Source: Deltaproteobacteria bacterium
GTDB taxonomy: Bacteria; Desulfobacterota; Desulfarculia; Adiutricales; Adiutricaceae
Assembly (NCBI GenBank): GCA_031276865.1
Contig: JAISMF010000077.1
Location: 1-64,000, forward strand
Direction of reading: 5' to 3'
Length of the DNA: 64,000 bases
Positions 40,958-49,876 of this stretch are shown in pieces (the stretch's first letter is position 1; each line of letters begins with the position of its first letter). The translations under genes and the position numbers were made by a program. The notes beneath the pieces are model-generated. The model saw only the letters and a program-made list of their open reading frames with translations, had not been told where the DNA came from and searched no databases.

Positions 40958-41656
40958 TCAGCCGCCGTTTTTCACCAGCCGCACCATAACCGGCCGGAGC
41001 AGCCGGTCGTGGAGGGAGTAGCCGGGTTTCACGACGCTTTTAACCGTTCCGTCGGGGAGCTCGGGATCCTCCTGGGACTCCAGGGCCTCGTGGAAGTTGG
41101 GATCGAAGGGGTCCCCCCTTTGGCAGCTTAGCTCCTTGAAACCCAGAGGAGACAGTCTTTCCAGGCAGTCCTTGACGGTCATCTGGACCCCGAGGGCCAA
41201 ATTCTTCGCTCCGGCGTCCTCCGGGTTTATATAGGAGAGGGCCAGATTGAGGTTGTCCAAAACCGGGATGATCTCGAGGAGCACCCTTTCCACGCCGTAT
41301 TTCCGGATCTCCTCGGTCTGCTTCTCCGCCCGCCTCCTCACGTTCTCCTGATCGGCCAAGGAGCGCAGGTACTTGTCCTTCCACATGGCCGCCTCGAGGG
41401 CGGGGTCCGCCTCCTCCGGCTCGGGAGGCGTTCCCGAGCCCTCAAGATCCTCCGCGCCGGAAAGGTCGCCGTTTTCCGGCCCATCCGCGAAATCGCCTCC
41501 CTCATGGGGATCCGCCCCGGGGGCATCCGCCCGCGGATCCTCGGCGCGCGAGTCGCCTTCCGGCTCCCCGTAGGCCGCGTCCGCGGGCGAGGCGCCGTTA
41601 GAGTCGCCGTCCGTAAAAGCGGCGGCGAAATTCACCGTCTTTATTCCGTCTTCCAT
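40958..41656 (-). CDS. grpE: Nucleotide exchange factor GrpE
   Basis: 232 aa. An acidic, disordered N-terminus (~1-85) is followed by the long α-helix with KYLRSLADQENVRRRAEKQ, then the four-helix bundle and β-wing (IPVLDNLNLALSY, FDPNFHEALES, VVKPGYSLHDRLLRPVMV). It releases ADP from DnaK. Its C-terminal ~110 residues are strikingly similar to the end of the fusion protein encoded next, pointing to duplication within this operon. It begins 15 bases after hrcA. Confidence 0.96.
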   Translation of the reverse strand: MEDGIKTVNFAAAFTDGDSNGASPADAAYGEPEGDSRAEDPRADAPGADPHEGGDFADGPENGDLSGAEDLEGSGTPPEPEEADPALEAAMWKDKYLRSLADQENVRRRAEKQTEEIRKYGVERVLLEIIPVLDNLNLALSYINPEDAGAKNLALGVQMTVKDCLERLSPLGFKELSCQRGDPFDPNFHEALESQEDPELPDGTVKSVVKPGYSLHDRLLRPVMVRLVKNGG

Positions 41657-41671
41657 AATCTTTCCACAAAT

Positions 41672-42706
41672 CTATTTGTTGAAGGCCCCGGATAGGACCC
41701 TGGCGGCGTAGTCCACCACCGGCACGATCTCCTGGTAATTGAGGCGCCTGGGTCCCAGGACCCCCAGGGCGCCGCCCATCTCGCCTCCGGTGAAAGGCGA
41801 GGCCACCAGGGCCAGGCCGTCGGGGTCCTCCCCCGAGGGGCTGATGACCACCCTCACCCGGCCGCCGCCGGTTATCTCGTTTAAAAGCTCCACCAGGCGC
41901 CTTTTGTTCTCGAAGGCGCGGAAAAGGGCCCGCATGGCCTCGGCGTCCTTGAAATCGGGGTGCTCCAGGAGTCTGAAACGCCCCTCCTCGTCCATGTAGA
42001 TCTCCCTCTCATCCTCCCCATCCGCCGCCGCCCGGGCGGTTTCGGCGGTTAAAAGGAGGACCCGCCGGTAGATCTTCTCGAAATCGTCCCGGGCGCGGCC
42101 CATTTCGTTTATGAGCTCCTCCCGGATAGCCGTCAAAAAGAAGGGCCGCTCCCTCTCCTCGAAGTAGAGGTTCACCTGGTTGAGCTCCTCTTGGGAGAAG
42201 TCCGCCGCGGTCCGCAAAAGCCTATTTTGGATGATGCCGTTTCGGGAAACCAGGACCGCCAGCACCCGGCGCTCCCCCATGCGCACGAAATAGAGCTTGC
42301 CGAGGCCGGCCGCCGCGAGCTCGGGGGCCATGAGCACCCCCATCTGCGAGGTGAGGCTGGAGATCATCCTGGTGCAGAAGCTCCACAGCGAGCCGGCGGT
42401 GAAATCCGCCTGGGCGATCTCTTTTTTAATCTTCTCCCTGACTCCGGCCGGAAGTTTTCCGGCCTCCAGGATGCTTCCGGCGTAGAGCTTGAAGCCCTCC
42501 TCGGTGGGGGTGCGCCCCGCCGAGCTGTGCGAGCGCCTTAAAAGCCCCTGGGCCTCGAGCTCGTGGAGGACCTTTCGAATGGAGGCGGGGGAGAGATCGA
42601 GCCCGTAGCGCTCGGCCAGCGCCCCGGAGGATACCGGCTCCCCGGTGCGGATGAAGTCCAGCACCACGGCTTCGAAGATCTTTTTCTGCCTCTCCGTTTC
42701 CGGCAT
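41672..42706 (-). CDS. hrcA: Heat-inducible transcription repressor HrcA
   Basis: 344 aa from ATG 42706, chosen over the in-frame ATG at 42730 because a G-rich ribosome site directly precedes it. The N-terminal winged helix (TGEPVSSGALAERYGLDLSPASIRKVLHELE, broken here only by description) is followed by the SSAGRTPTEEGFKLY motif. A GAF-like domain and the C-terminal GPRRLNYQEIVPVVDYAA motif complete the family pattern. HrcA normally binds CIRCE operators in front of groESL and dnaK operons. I could not find a CIRCE (TTAGCACTC-N9-GAGTGCTAA) upstream, so autoregulation here would need a diverged operator. Confidence 0.95.
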   Translation of the reverse strand: MPETERQKKIFEAVVLDFIRTGEPVSSGALAERYGLDLSPASIRKVLHELEAQGLLRRSHSSAGRTPTEEGFKLYAGSILEAGKLPAGVREKIKKEIAQADFTAGSLWSFCTRMISSLTSQMGVLMAPELAAAGLGKLYFVRMGERRVLAVLVSRNGIIQNRLLRTAADFSQEELNQVNLYFEERERPFFLTAIREELINEMGRARDDFEKIYRRVLLLTAETARAAADGEDEREIYMDEEGRFRLLEHPDFKDAEAMRALFRAFENKRRLVELLNEITGGGRVRVVISPSGEDPDGLALVASPFTGGEMGGALGVLGPRRLNYQEIVPVVDYAARVLSGAFNK

Positions 42707-42898
42707 GATCCCCCCCCGGCTTCGTTCCAAGCGTCAAGGAGACGGAAAGAAATCCGCCCACCCTAAAAACAACCGCGAAAGCTCCCTTTGGCGGCGGAAA
42801 AAGCGCCGCCGGCGGCGGGAAAGAAGGCCGAAAAAAGGAAAATCCGCCTCTTCCGGCTCCATCGCCTTAAAATTTCAGGCGCTCCGCCTTTCGATTGA

Positions 42899-42927
42899 AA
42901 AATAAGCACGACATCCGGCCCTGTCAA
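42899..42927 (-). promoter_or_regulatory. σ70-type promoter of the hrcA operon
   Basis: On the minus strand TTGACA (42927-42922) is followed by a 17-base spacer and TATTTT (42904-42899). A small palindrome AGGCG-GAG-CGCCT lies near the expected start site (about 42878-42890) and could serve as an operator. The leader to hrcA is about 185 bases. Confidence 0.7.
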
Positions 42928-44436
42928 GTGAGCCGCGGCGCTTTTTTACCGGTTTTTGATCTTTCCAAGCCTCCGGCGGCGGAAAAATAGAGGCCGGCGC
43001 GCGCCGCAAGATAGCCTTATGTAATGATAAATTAAAAAAAACATCAACATATTGATAAATTCCGCCCATTCCGCCCTCAAAGACCGCGAAGGGCCTAGGG
43101 GCGGGAACTTCCGCGAACATTTATTTTTCCGCCCGCTCCTTTGGCGAAAACGCCCCCCGCGGAGAAAGGTTTTTTCGCCGGGAGAGCCGGAAAACCCCGG
43201 GCCGCAGCCTGGCCCCGAGGGCCCTGAAGCGACCGTGGCCGCGAACGCCCCGAGGGCGCGCTTCGCCCGCGGGGATGCCGGGAAAGGCGCCCGACGGCCC
43301 GAAAATCCGGGCGCGGCGGCGGCTCCCGGGGGAGGGGAAACGCCTTTCAGACCCGGGGAAGGGTCAGAGGAGGGAAAGAAAGGGCGCCGGATCCCGTAAG
43401 AAGGCGGCGCGCCCGGGCGAGGGAGGGGGTCGGTCCGCTAAGAAAGGGGTCCCAGTCCGGCGGTGAAAAAGCTTCCGGCCGCGGGGAAGGCGGGGACGCT
43501 GGGGGACGAAAGCGGCGCCGGAGGGAGGGACGGGGGGGGATCCGGAAGATATAATAATGTGGCGTCGGGAGGCGTCCGGAGCCCCTAAGGCGCCCCGCGC
43601 CTTGAAAAGGGAAAACCCCTGGCTGAATCTGACGCGACCGCGAAAAGTCTGGCACAAACCGAAAGATAGAGAAAATATACAATATATGGACTATTACTGT
43701 TGAATAATTTAAACTTGTGGTAGATGATTACAGATATCAAAAAACGATGCGGTTTTCGCAGTCGCATCAAACATCACCTAGCGCTTCACTTACCGATAAA
43801 GGGAGCCTTTCATGAAAGAGACGGGAAAAGCAGAAATCTTTCAGGCGCGAAGCGTTATTCCGAACCCCCGGCCCCATGCTTAAAGGGAACGCCTCCGCCC
43901 GTCAAGCGTAATTCAGCCGCCAAGCCTCCCCTTAAAGTTTTTTAGGACGATTACGCGCCTTCAACTCCCCGAGAACGCTTCCACGTCTATTAAAAGCTCC
44001 AAAACCGGCCATGCGCCGCAAGATGAGAACGTCTACGGCGGCGGAAAAAAAAGAGTAAAAAAGCGTAATTTTAAAAATCAGAAAATACGGATAAAAAAAC
44101 TTTCCGGAAACAAAATATATGTTATAATAATTTTGGAGCCTTGAAAATTAGACTCTAGCCAAATCCGGATTCGGCGCTCAATCCCCTTTTCCGGCTCTCT
44201 TTCGTAGAGAACTTCAATCACCCTAAGGCGGTAACGTTATACGAAAGATCTCTTCGTGACTCAACTAAATATCCGGACGGAAAGGAAAACACCGGTTTTA
44301 TTGAAAAAATCGCTGAAAATAAACGCGGCGGAACTAAACCATCTTGCTCTCTTCCTTCAACGTGAACAAGGCCTCTTATTTATATTTTTCATTTTTCACA
44401 ACACCACCTCTATCTTTGAAAACAAACGAGGTTTTC
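42928..44436. other. Intergenic region with one family B element
   Basis: 43050-43600 is GC-rich with open but low-complexity frames. 43630-43769 is a family B element, and 43770-44436 is mixed and holds no supported gene. The next ORF has a longer in-frame start at 44344, but that extension is not protein-like. Confidence 0.4.
43630..43769 (+). repeat. Dispersed inverted-repeat element, family B, copy 3
   Basis: TGACGCGACCGCGAAAA at the left and TTTTCGCAGTCGCATCA at the right form a 17-bp imperfect terminal inverted repeat. The interior (GATAGAGAAAATATACAATA) aligns with the other copies. It is the only complete copy with both ends well kept: 140 bp, AT-rich, non-coding. Confidence 0.7.
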
Positions 44437-46182
44437 ATGATTAATAAATTAAAACCTATTCAGGTGGATAAAACCTCTTTTAAATCAATTATCGAAGGTG
44501 GTTTCCTCTATGTGGACAAAACCGATTTAATCCACGATCTCATAACCAGCGGCGCCACAAACTACTTTCTCTCCCGTCCTAGACGTTTCGGTAAATCTCT
44601 TCTCTTGGACACGATTGCGGAAGTGTTCAAGGGAAATAGAGACCTTTTTAACGGACTGAAAATCGGAGAGACTGATTACGACTTCGAAACTCACCCAGTA
44701 CTGAAATTCACCTTGTCCATCGCCAGCGATAGTCCTAAAGAGCTAAAGTCAAGACTCGGCGTTCAACTGGATCTTATGGCCGACAGAATGGATGTTAAGC
44801 TGAAACATCACTATTACGACACATCCGTAACGGAACTAATCGAAAATATTTATAAAAAATATAAAAAGACGGTCGTGGTTCTTTTTGATGAATATGACGA
44901 TCCCGTAAGTTCTAAAATTGACAACATGAATCTAGCGAAAAAAAACGCCGAGGTTCTCCGCATTTTCTACTCCGGCTTCAAGTCGTCAAATGATATGCTT
45001 AGATTCGTGTTGGTGACAGGCGTCACCCGTTACGCTATGATGGGCATATCGGCGGGGTTCAACCTTCTTACCGACATCTCGCTGGATGAAAGGTATGCGG
45101 CTATATGCGGTTTTACTCTTAATGAACTGGATGAGTATTTTAGTGATTACTACCCATCTGTTTTGGAAACGATTGTAAATTCCAAACAATATAAACGCTC
45201 AAGATTATATGAACAAAGATGGTCAAAAAATGTAAAAAATTTATCCGTATCCGATCAAATCGCCATTTCCGCTATTAAAACGGAAACCGATTTGCGTGAT
45301 GAAATATTGAGATGGTATGACGGCTATACATGGGATGAAGAAACAAAGATTTTGAACCCGGTTTCAGTGCTTAGATTTTTTTTCAAACAAAAATTCTCAC
45401 GATATTGGATGGCCACAGCCAATTCAAAAAATTTTTTACAAAATATTTTGAGAGCGACTCCTTTAAATTTTACAAAAGATATGCTTTCAAACGTCCCGTT
45501 GACTGATCTTGAAACGGTAAGCGTGGGGGAACTGAAACCGATCCCCCTGCTTTTTCAGACAGGATATATCACTATTGATAAAATCAAAGATTGGATTACT
45601 GATACGACTTATTCTTTTAAAATACCCAACTTTGAAATAAGTAACGATTATGAAAAAATTTTAATTGAAGCGGCTTCCAACATTTTAGTGGATGATATAT
45701 CCAGAGAAAGGGAAATTCTAAAAACAAGTATTTATAAACGCGACGCCGCCGCCCTCTCAGATCTTTTTGAAGCGAATTTCTCCAGACTTACCGCTGAGCA
45801 ACATTCACGATACATGGTAATGGATAATCATAATCTTAAAAATTATTTTACCGAGTTTTTTTATTCAGCGGTATTGTATTTATATATTAGGTCTTTGATA
45901 GGAAATAACGTTGTTCAGGATGAACAAGGACCTTATGGCAAACCGGATTTCACTCTGCGTTTTCCTAAAAATGTTCACACGATTATAGAGATGAAATATT
46001 CATCTAGGAGCGATAAAACGAATATAGATAAAACATTAGATAATTTAGCTAGAAAAGCGCTACGCGTTATAAAAGAAAAAGACTACGGCGTTCAGCACCG
46101 AAAAGCGGGCGGAAAAGTAATATCCATAGGCATGGGCGTCGCCGGCAGGGGCAAAGTGAAGGTCTTATTCGCGGAAGAATAA
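44437..46182 (+). CDS. AAA-ATPase-like protein with C-terminal PD-(D/E)XK nuclease domain
   Basis: 581 aa from ATG 44437 (GAGG nearby). The N-terminus has the family's VDKTSFKSIIEGGFLYVDKT, Walker A RPRRFGKSLLLDT (Lys53), Walker B VVLFDEYDDP and the sensor-like VLVTGVTRYA. The C-terminal part has Asp504 (GKPDFTL) and Glu518-x-Lys520 (IIEMKYS), a PD-(D/E)XK core. Proteins with this AAA-like plus nuclease architecture are widespread in anaerobes and host-associated bacteria, often in many copies. Their role is not settled; defence or recombination has been proposed. The gene looks intact. Its moderate AT-richness differs from the heat-shock operon upstream, consistent with an acquired gene. Confidence 0.88.
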   Translation: MINKLKPIQVDKTSFKSIIEGGFLYVDKTDLIHDLITSGATNYFLSRPRRFGKSLLLDTIAEVFKGNRDLFNGLKIGETDYDFETHPVLKFTLSIASDSPKELKSRLGVQLDLMADRMDVKLKHHYYDTSVTELIENIYKKYKKTVVVLFDEYDDPVSSKIDNMNLAKKNAEVLRIFYSGFKSSNDMLRFVLVTGVTRYAMMGISAGFNLLTDISLDERYAAICGFTLNELDEYFSDYYPSVLETIVNSKQYKRSRLYEQRWSKNVKNLSVSDQIAISAIKTETDLRDEILRWYDGYTWDEETKILNPVSVLRFFFKQKFSRYWMATANSKNFLQNILRATPLNFTKDMLSNVPLTDLETVSVGELKPIPLLFQTGYITIDKIKDWITDTTYSFKIPNFEISNDYEKILIEAASNILVDDISREREILKTSIYKRDAAALSDLFEANFSRLTAEQHSRYMVMDNHNLKNYFTEFFYSAVLYLYIRSLIGNNVVQDEQGPYGKPDFTLRFPKNVHTIIEMKYSSRSDKTNIDKTLDNLARKALRVIKEKDYGVQHRKAGGKVISIGMGVAGRGKVKVLFAEE

Positions 46183-46220
46183 TCGAGACGTTACCTCCAT
46201 AACCTTTAAGGTAATAAATT

Positions 46221-46406
46221 ATGACTAGCCAAAAACTATACAAACCAGGTATTGACAAAGAAATTCAATAGAGAGCGACTGAAATTCTCGAAAGTATAGG
46301 ACTAACTATTCCAGAAGCCTGTCGTTTATTTTTGACCAGGATCGTGCGAGACAAATACTTTATTTGTGATTTATTTACTCCAAACGCCAAAACTTTAGAA
46401 GCTATT
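46221..46406 (+). pseudogene. RelB/DinJ-type antitoxin relic, cut by a miniature element
   Basis: ATG 46221 opens a frame with TAG at 46269-46271. After the stop it reads RATEILESIGLTIPEACRLF, then LTRIVRD and NAKTLEAI. This is the ribbon-helix-helix antitoxin pattern (GLTxxEAxRLFLxxVV, PNAETxEAI). Immediately after EAI the family A element begins (ATTACCCCGGCGG at 46404), removing the C-terminus. No toxin gene remains downstream. Confidence 0.75.
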
Positions 46407-46472
46407 ACCCCGGCGGATAAATATTAGAAAAAAAATGCAAAAAATTTTTATAAATCATTACTTCTAAAATTA
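46404..46472 (+). repeat. Miniature inverted-repeat element, family A, copy 7 (right end lost)
   Basis: Starts ATTACCCCGGCGGATAAATA and fades after TTCTAAAAT near 46472. It is inserted into the RelB/DinJ relic. Confidence 0.6.
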
Positions 46473-46490
46473 AAAAATTCAAAATTTGTT

Positions 46491-46580
46491 ATTACCACGG
46501 CGATTAAATATTGGAAAAAAGTCACGTATTCAAGGGAATCTCTTCCTTTTACCTTTCTAACTTTTATCCGCCGGGGTAAT
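46491..46580 (+). repeat. Miniature inverted-repeat element, family A, copy 8
   Basis: Starts ATTACCACGGCGATTAAATA and ends CTTTTATCCGCCGGGGTAAT. It is complete and sits beside copy 7. Confidence 0.8.
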
Positions 46581-46709
46581 ATCAACCAGATGAGGATAGT
46601 CATGGAATTTATATCGCGGATGCTTTAATCAAATATATTAAATTTAGACGACCAACATGCTTTAAGCGGCCTACAAGATTTAAACAATCATAAGGAGTAG
46701 AACTAATGA

Positions 46710-46990
46710 GTGGATAAACCTCATAGTTTAAATCACAAAAATACCAACTCTAATGATATTAGCGCGAATGTGACTAATTATCAGATTGATTATTCTAATA
46801 TTCCCGTCGAAAAGACAACCTATCTTCTACCACATACCTGAGGCTATTCCCCCGGACAAAAATACAGCATATCGCTTCCACCACCTCCACCGCCAAAATC
46901 TGGAACAAATGTATCAAAACCAAAAAAATGCGGACAAACAATAAGCGTTATTTTGAATATCGCCCCAACGGATAAAAGTTAGAATATCGT
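46710..46990 (+). pseudogene. Possible decayed small gene, family unknown
   Basis: A frame from GTG 46710 (AAGGAG upstream) reads protein-like sequence (SNDISANVTNYQIDYSN, PVEKTTYLLPHT), meets TGA at 46839-46841 and continues (GYSPGQKYSISLPPPPPP, CGQTISVILN). It runs into a family A element at 46959. The continued open frame after the stop suggests a broken gene, but no family is recognised. Confidence 0.25.
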
Positions 46991-47048
46991 CTCTCGGTAA
47001 CACTGGACTTATACTTGTCAGTTTCGAATATTTAACCAACCAAGTTAT
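46959..47048 (+). repeat. Miniature inverted-repeat element, family A, copy 9
   Basis: Starts CGCCCCAACGGATAAAAGTT and ends ATATTTAACCAACCAAGTTA. Diverged but full-length, it lies 30 bases before the IS630 remnant. Confidence 0.6.
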
Positions 47049-47078
47049 ACTTTCGTCAGTTGATTTGAAAATACCTCA

Positions 47079-47447
47079 GTGTTTTTTTCCGCGGCGATGC
47101 GTGGGGCGTCATCATCTTATCATAAGAGTATGGATCAAATCGCCGCAGATTACTCTGAAACACAGGAAATCCATATAGTTATGGATAATTACCGCATTCA
47201 CAAGAAATGTGATGAATGTGTGGCCGAGCATCAGAATTTGTCTTTTCACTATACACCCACTTCTGCGAGTTGGCTTAATATGGTGGAAATTTTGTTTGGC
47301 GTTTTAAGCCGAAAAGCCATTAAAGGAGGCAATTTTAAAGGATGTGAGGAGTTACCAATGGCTATCGGTTAATTCATATCGGTTTATAAAGCTAAGACGA
47401 AACCATTCGTATGGCGCAAACGGGAAGTGAAAGGCAGCCAGCTATGA
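47079..47447 (+). pseudogene. IS630-family transposase remnant (C-terminal part)
   Basis: The frame carries the second Asp in MDNYRIHKKCDEC and the Glu in TSASWLNMVEILFGVLSRKA, typical of the IS630 DDE domain. TAA at 47370-47372 interrupts it, and the same frame resumes FISVYKAKTKPFVWRKREVK to TGA at 47445-47447. The N-terminal helix-turn-helix and the first Asp are missing. The element end lies within ~30 bases downstream, where a phosphoesterase fragment starts. Confidence 0.82.
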
Positions 47448-47474
47448 AATACTATCGTGAATTTGCGCGAATAA

Positions 47475-48032
47475 GTACTAGTGGGCCTCGCCTGCATGAA
47501 CTCGGACCTGGAAACCAACCAGGGCCACCGGGTGAACGACGTGGGCGTGGACCAGGAGCTTCCTAAAATCGCCCGGGACCCGGCGCTTCCGGACCTCCTG
47601 GTCCACCACAGACCGGTCGATCTAAAGTACGCCGATCGGGAGGGATTCGCGGTCATGCTCGCGGGCCACAACCACGGGGGCCGGGCGTTTTCGGGAAATC
47701 TCCCGATCCGGCTAATCTTCCCCTACGTGTTGGGTCGCTACGACGCGGGCGGCGCGAAGCTTTTGGTCTCCCAGGATGTGGGCGCCTTCGGACCGGTCGC
47801 GCGCCTGGGAACGGAGAGCGAGCTCCAGTTCATCCGCCTGGTGCCGGCGCCCGCTCAGGCGTCCCTCCCGCGTTCCTTCCGGGCGACCGACGACCGCCAG
47901 GACGCCGCCGCGGCCCCGAAAGAGGGCGTTTCCGGAAACCCTTCGCCCTCCGACCGGAAAGAGGCGTCGGGGTCAGGGTCTCCGGCGGCCGGAGACCCGC
48001 GGAAGGAGTCGAGGCCCGTGAATCCCGCTTAA
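47475..48032 (+). pseudogene. Metallophosphoesterase, 5' half lost at the IS630 junction
   Basis: The frame opens after a TAA at about 47472 and immediately reads the C-terminal half of a calcineurin-like phosphoesterase: LLVHHRPVDL, AGHNHGGRAF (metal-binding GHxH) and LLVSQDVGAFGP, then RLG, as in YkuE-type membrane-associated enzymes. The N-terminal DxH, GD and GNH metal motifs and any start codon are absent. GC content jumps from the AT-rich remnant to core-like composition exactly at the junction. The last ~60 residues are low-complexity. It is best explained as a core gene beheaded by IS630 insertion and deletion. Confidence 0.8.
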
Positions 48033-48647
48033 CTGAGCGCGCGCTTGACGGCCGGCCCCGGGAAGTAAAATCCGCCGTCATAAGTCCGGGCGAGGGCCCG
48101 CGCGCCGCGCCATCGACGCCCATGCGGCGGTGGCGAGCGGGGGCCGAACGGCCGGTTTCGCGGCTTTGCGGCGATGGGTAAAATATTTTGAATCTATATA
48201 TAGTTAAATTTTAATAAAATATACAAAAATTAAAAAAAGCGCATGGCACAATTGGAACATCTTTTCCTCCATGGTAAAATTTCGGCGAAAAGGACGCCTT
48301 CGACGCCGCCGCCACGGCCGGAGCCCGCTTCGGGGGGCGGGTCTGGGAAGATCCAGTCGACAGGGAAGGCGGGCGGGGGAATAAAACCGCCCGAGCCGTA
48401 CTTGACAGCTCCGACGCCGCGCGACGGAGCCCCTCCGTTTTTCATTCGCTGCCGATTGTTATTGCCTTTCATCCGGTTATCGCCTCCGAGGGTGTTCAAC
48501 GGCGCCGACTCCGGCGCCGGATTTTTCAGCCTGCTTCAGATTTTGTTCAAGCGGCTCAGAAACATGGACGGATTTAAGCCGTTTTAAGGCGATACGCTCA
48601 CACCCAAAATGTTTTCCCGGAGCGTTCCGGAGCGGTTCATGAAAATA
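48033..48647. other. Intergenic region, no gene seen
   Basis: GC-rich to 48175, an AT-rich patch at 48178-48240, then GC-rich again. Open frames are low-complexity. Confidence 0.4.
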
Positions 48648-48858
48648 GGGTTTGTCCGCGATATGATGTAGGATAATTTATGCAAAGTCTTGTTATTTAA
48701 AAGGTAAATTAATTTTTTAATATTGTATACTTCTATTTATATCGAAATGTTAGTCTTTAGATCGTATTGACTAAACATTTAGTCGTATGTGAGACACAGG
48801 TTAAAACATGAAGTTTAATATTGAATTTTTACTAACACATCATATCGCGGAAAAACCC
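48648..48858. repeat. 211-bp AT-rich element with 22-bp terminal inverted repeats
   Basis: GGGTTTGTCCGCGATATGAT at the left is mirrored on the right by ATCATATCGCGGAAAAACCC, with one mismatch over 22 bases. The interior is very AT-rich and non-coding. It is unrelated to families A and B, so it is probably a third miniature transposon. The CGCGATAT core also recurs around 51650-51840. Confidence 0.65.
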
Positions 48859-49122
48859 ATGAAAATGGAGATGGAAAAAACTAAAAAAAAGAAAATTAAT
48901 TCAAACAATCCGCCGGATATATGCAAAATATGCCCCTAAGACCCAGCGGTAAAATGATTTTTTTGAAGAGACTGAAATTATTTTTTGTCGAAAAAAATGA
49001 TTAAACGTGAAAAAAATTAAACCTTTTAAAAATAAAACGCGCCGGACGACCAAAAATTCAACTAATCTAAAAATATTAAAAACACGTCATCTCCGCCGGC
49101 GAAAGAAAATGCGAAAAAAAGC

Positions 49123-49151
49123 TTGACATGCGTTATTTGTTCCCCTACTAT
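49123..49151 (+). promoter_or_regulatory. Near-consensus σ70 promoter without an intact gene behind it
   Basis: TTGACA (49123-49128), a 17-base spacer and TACTAT (49146-49151). The following ATG at 49161 stops after five codons. The next readable sequence is the decayed frame at 49175-49640. Confidence 0.6.
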
Positions 49152-49174
49152 CTTGTCATCATGAGCATTCAACC

Positions 49175-49640
49175 GTGACGGGAGCGTCCCGCTGTCGTTT
49201 TCCTAAATCTTTCATCTTTCCGTTTTCCATAAACCTTATTTCCGGCGCCGATTATCCCAACCGCTTCTTAGCACCCAGCCTAGTAATAGCTAAAATAATA
49301 GAGGTAAAGGAAGGGCGTCATGAGAGCGTCATAATTATGTTGGCCATTGAACCGCCATCGGACGCCATCGTCAAGTCCAGCTGATTGTCGGAGCGGGAAG
49401 TTCTCGCCCTCCGCGACAGTTTGCGAAGTTACTATAGCCACATAGACCTCTCCAAGTTCCTCTTCAAGTTCGAGAGTACTGAAACGTTACCAAGTCGCCC
49501 TCGGTGAACGGATACAATTTTTTTAGAGGGATATTTTCGATGGTTCCAAGCCTCCGAAATTACTGAAAAACTTTCATGCGCTCACTGACGGAAAAGGCTC
49601 AGGCCTTTCGTGAGCGTTTAATTCGAAAACCTGATTTTTT
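49175..49640 (+). pseudogene. Decayed gene of unknown family
   Basis: One frame reads protein-like segments separated by stops: FLAPSLVIAKIIEVKEGRHE, MLAIEPPSDAIVKSS, stop, LSEREVLALRDSLRSYYSHI, DLSKFLFKFEST, stop, DTIFLEGYFRWFQASEITEK. The persistence of one frame and the strong promoter upstream suggest a recently broken gene. No family recognised. Confidence 0.3.
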
Positions 49641-49876
49641 TTGAGATTTTCCCAAATTCAAGCATTAGGGGATCAATTCAGGCTCCAATACGCCCTTCCA
49701 GCCCTCCCTTTGATGAAATAATGGATGGGGACGGCTATAGCGCCTGAATGCTTACCACCTTTTTTTCCTTTAGTTGATCGAAGGAATGGGCCAGCGGCCA
49801 GTCTCCGCCCATTTCCAGCCTTAAGGCGAGGCTTCCAACTCCGCCTTTGAACCAGAACGGAGCTGAAATAATTCCC

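Noticed and set aside
42707..42960. CIRCE operator in front of hrcA
   Set aside because: No TTAGCACTC-N9-GAGTGCTAA arrangement. Only a short unrelated palindrome is present.
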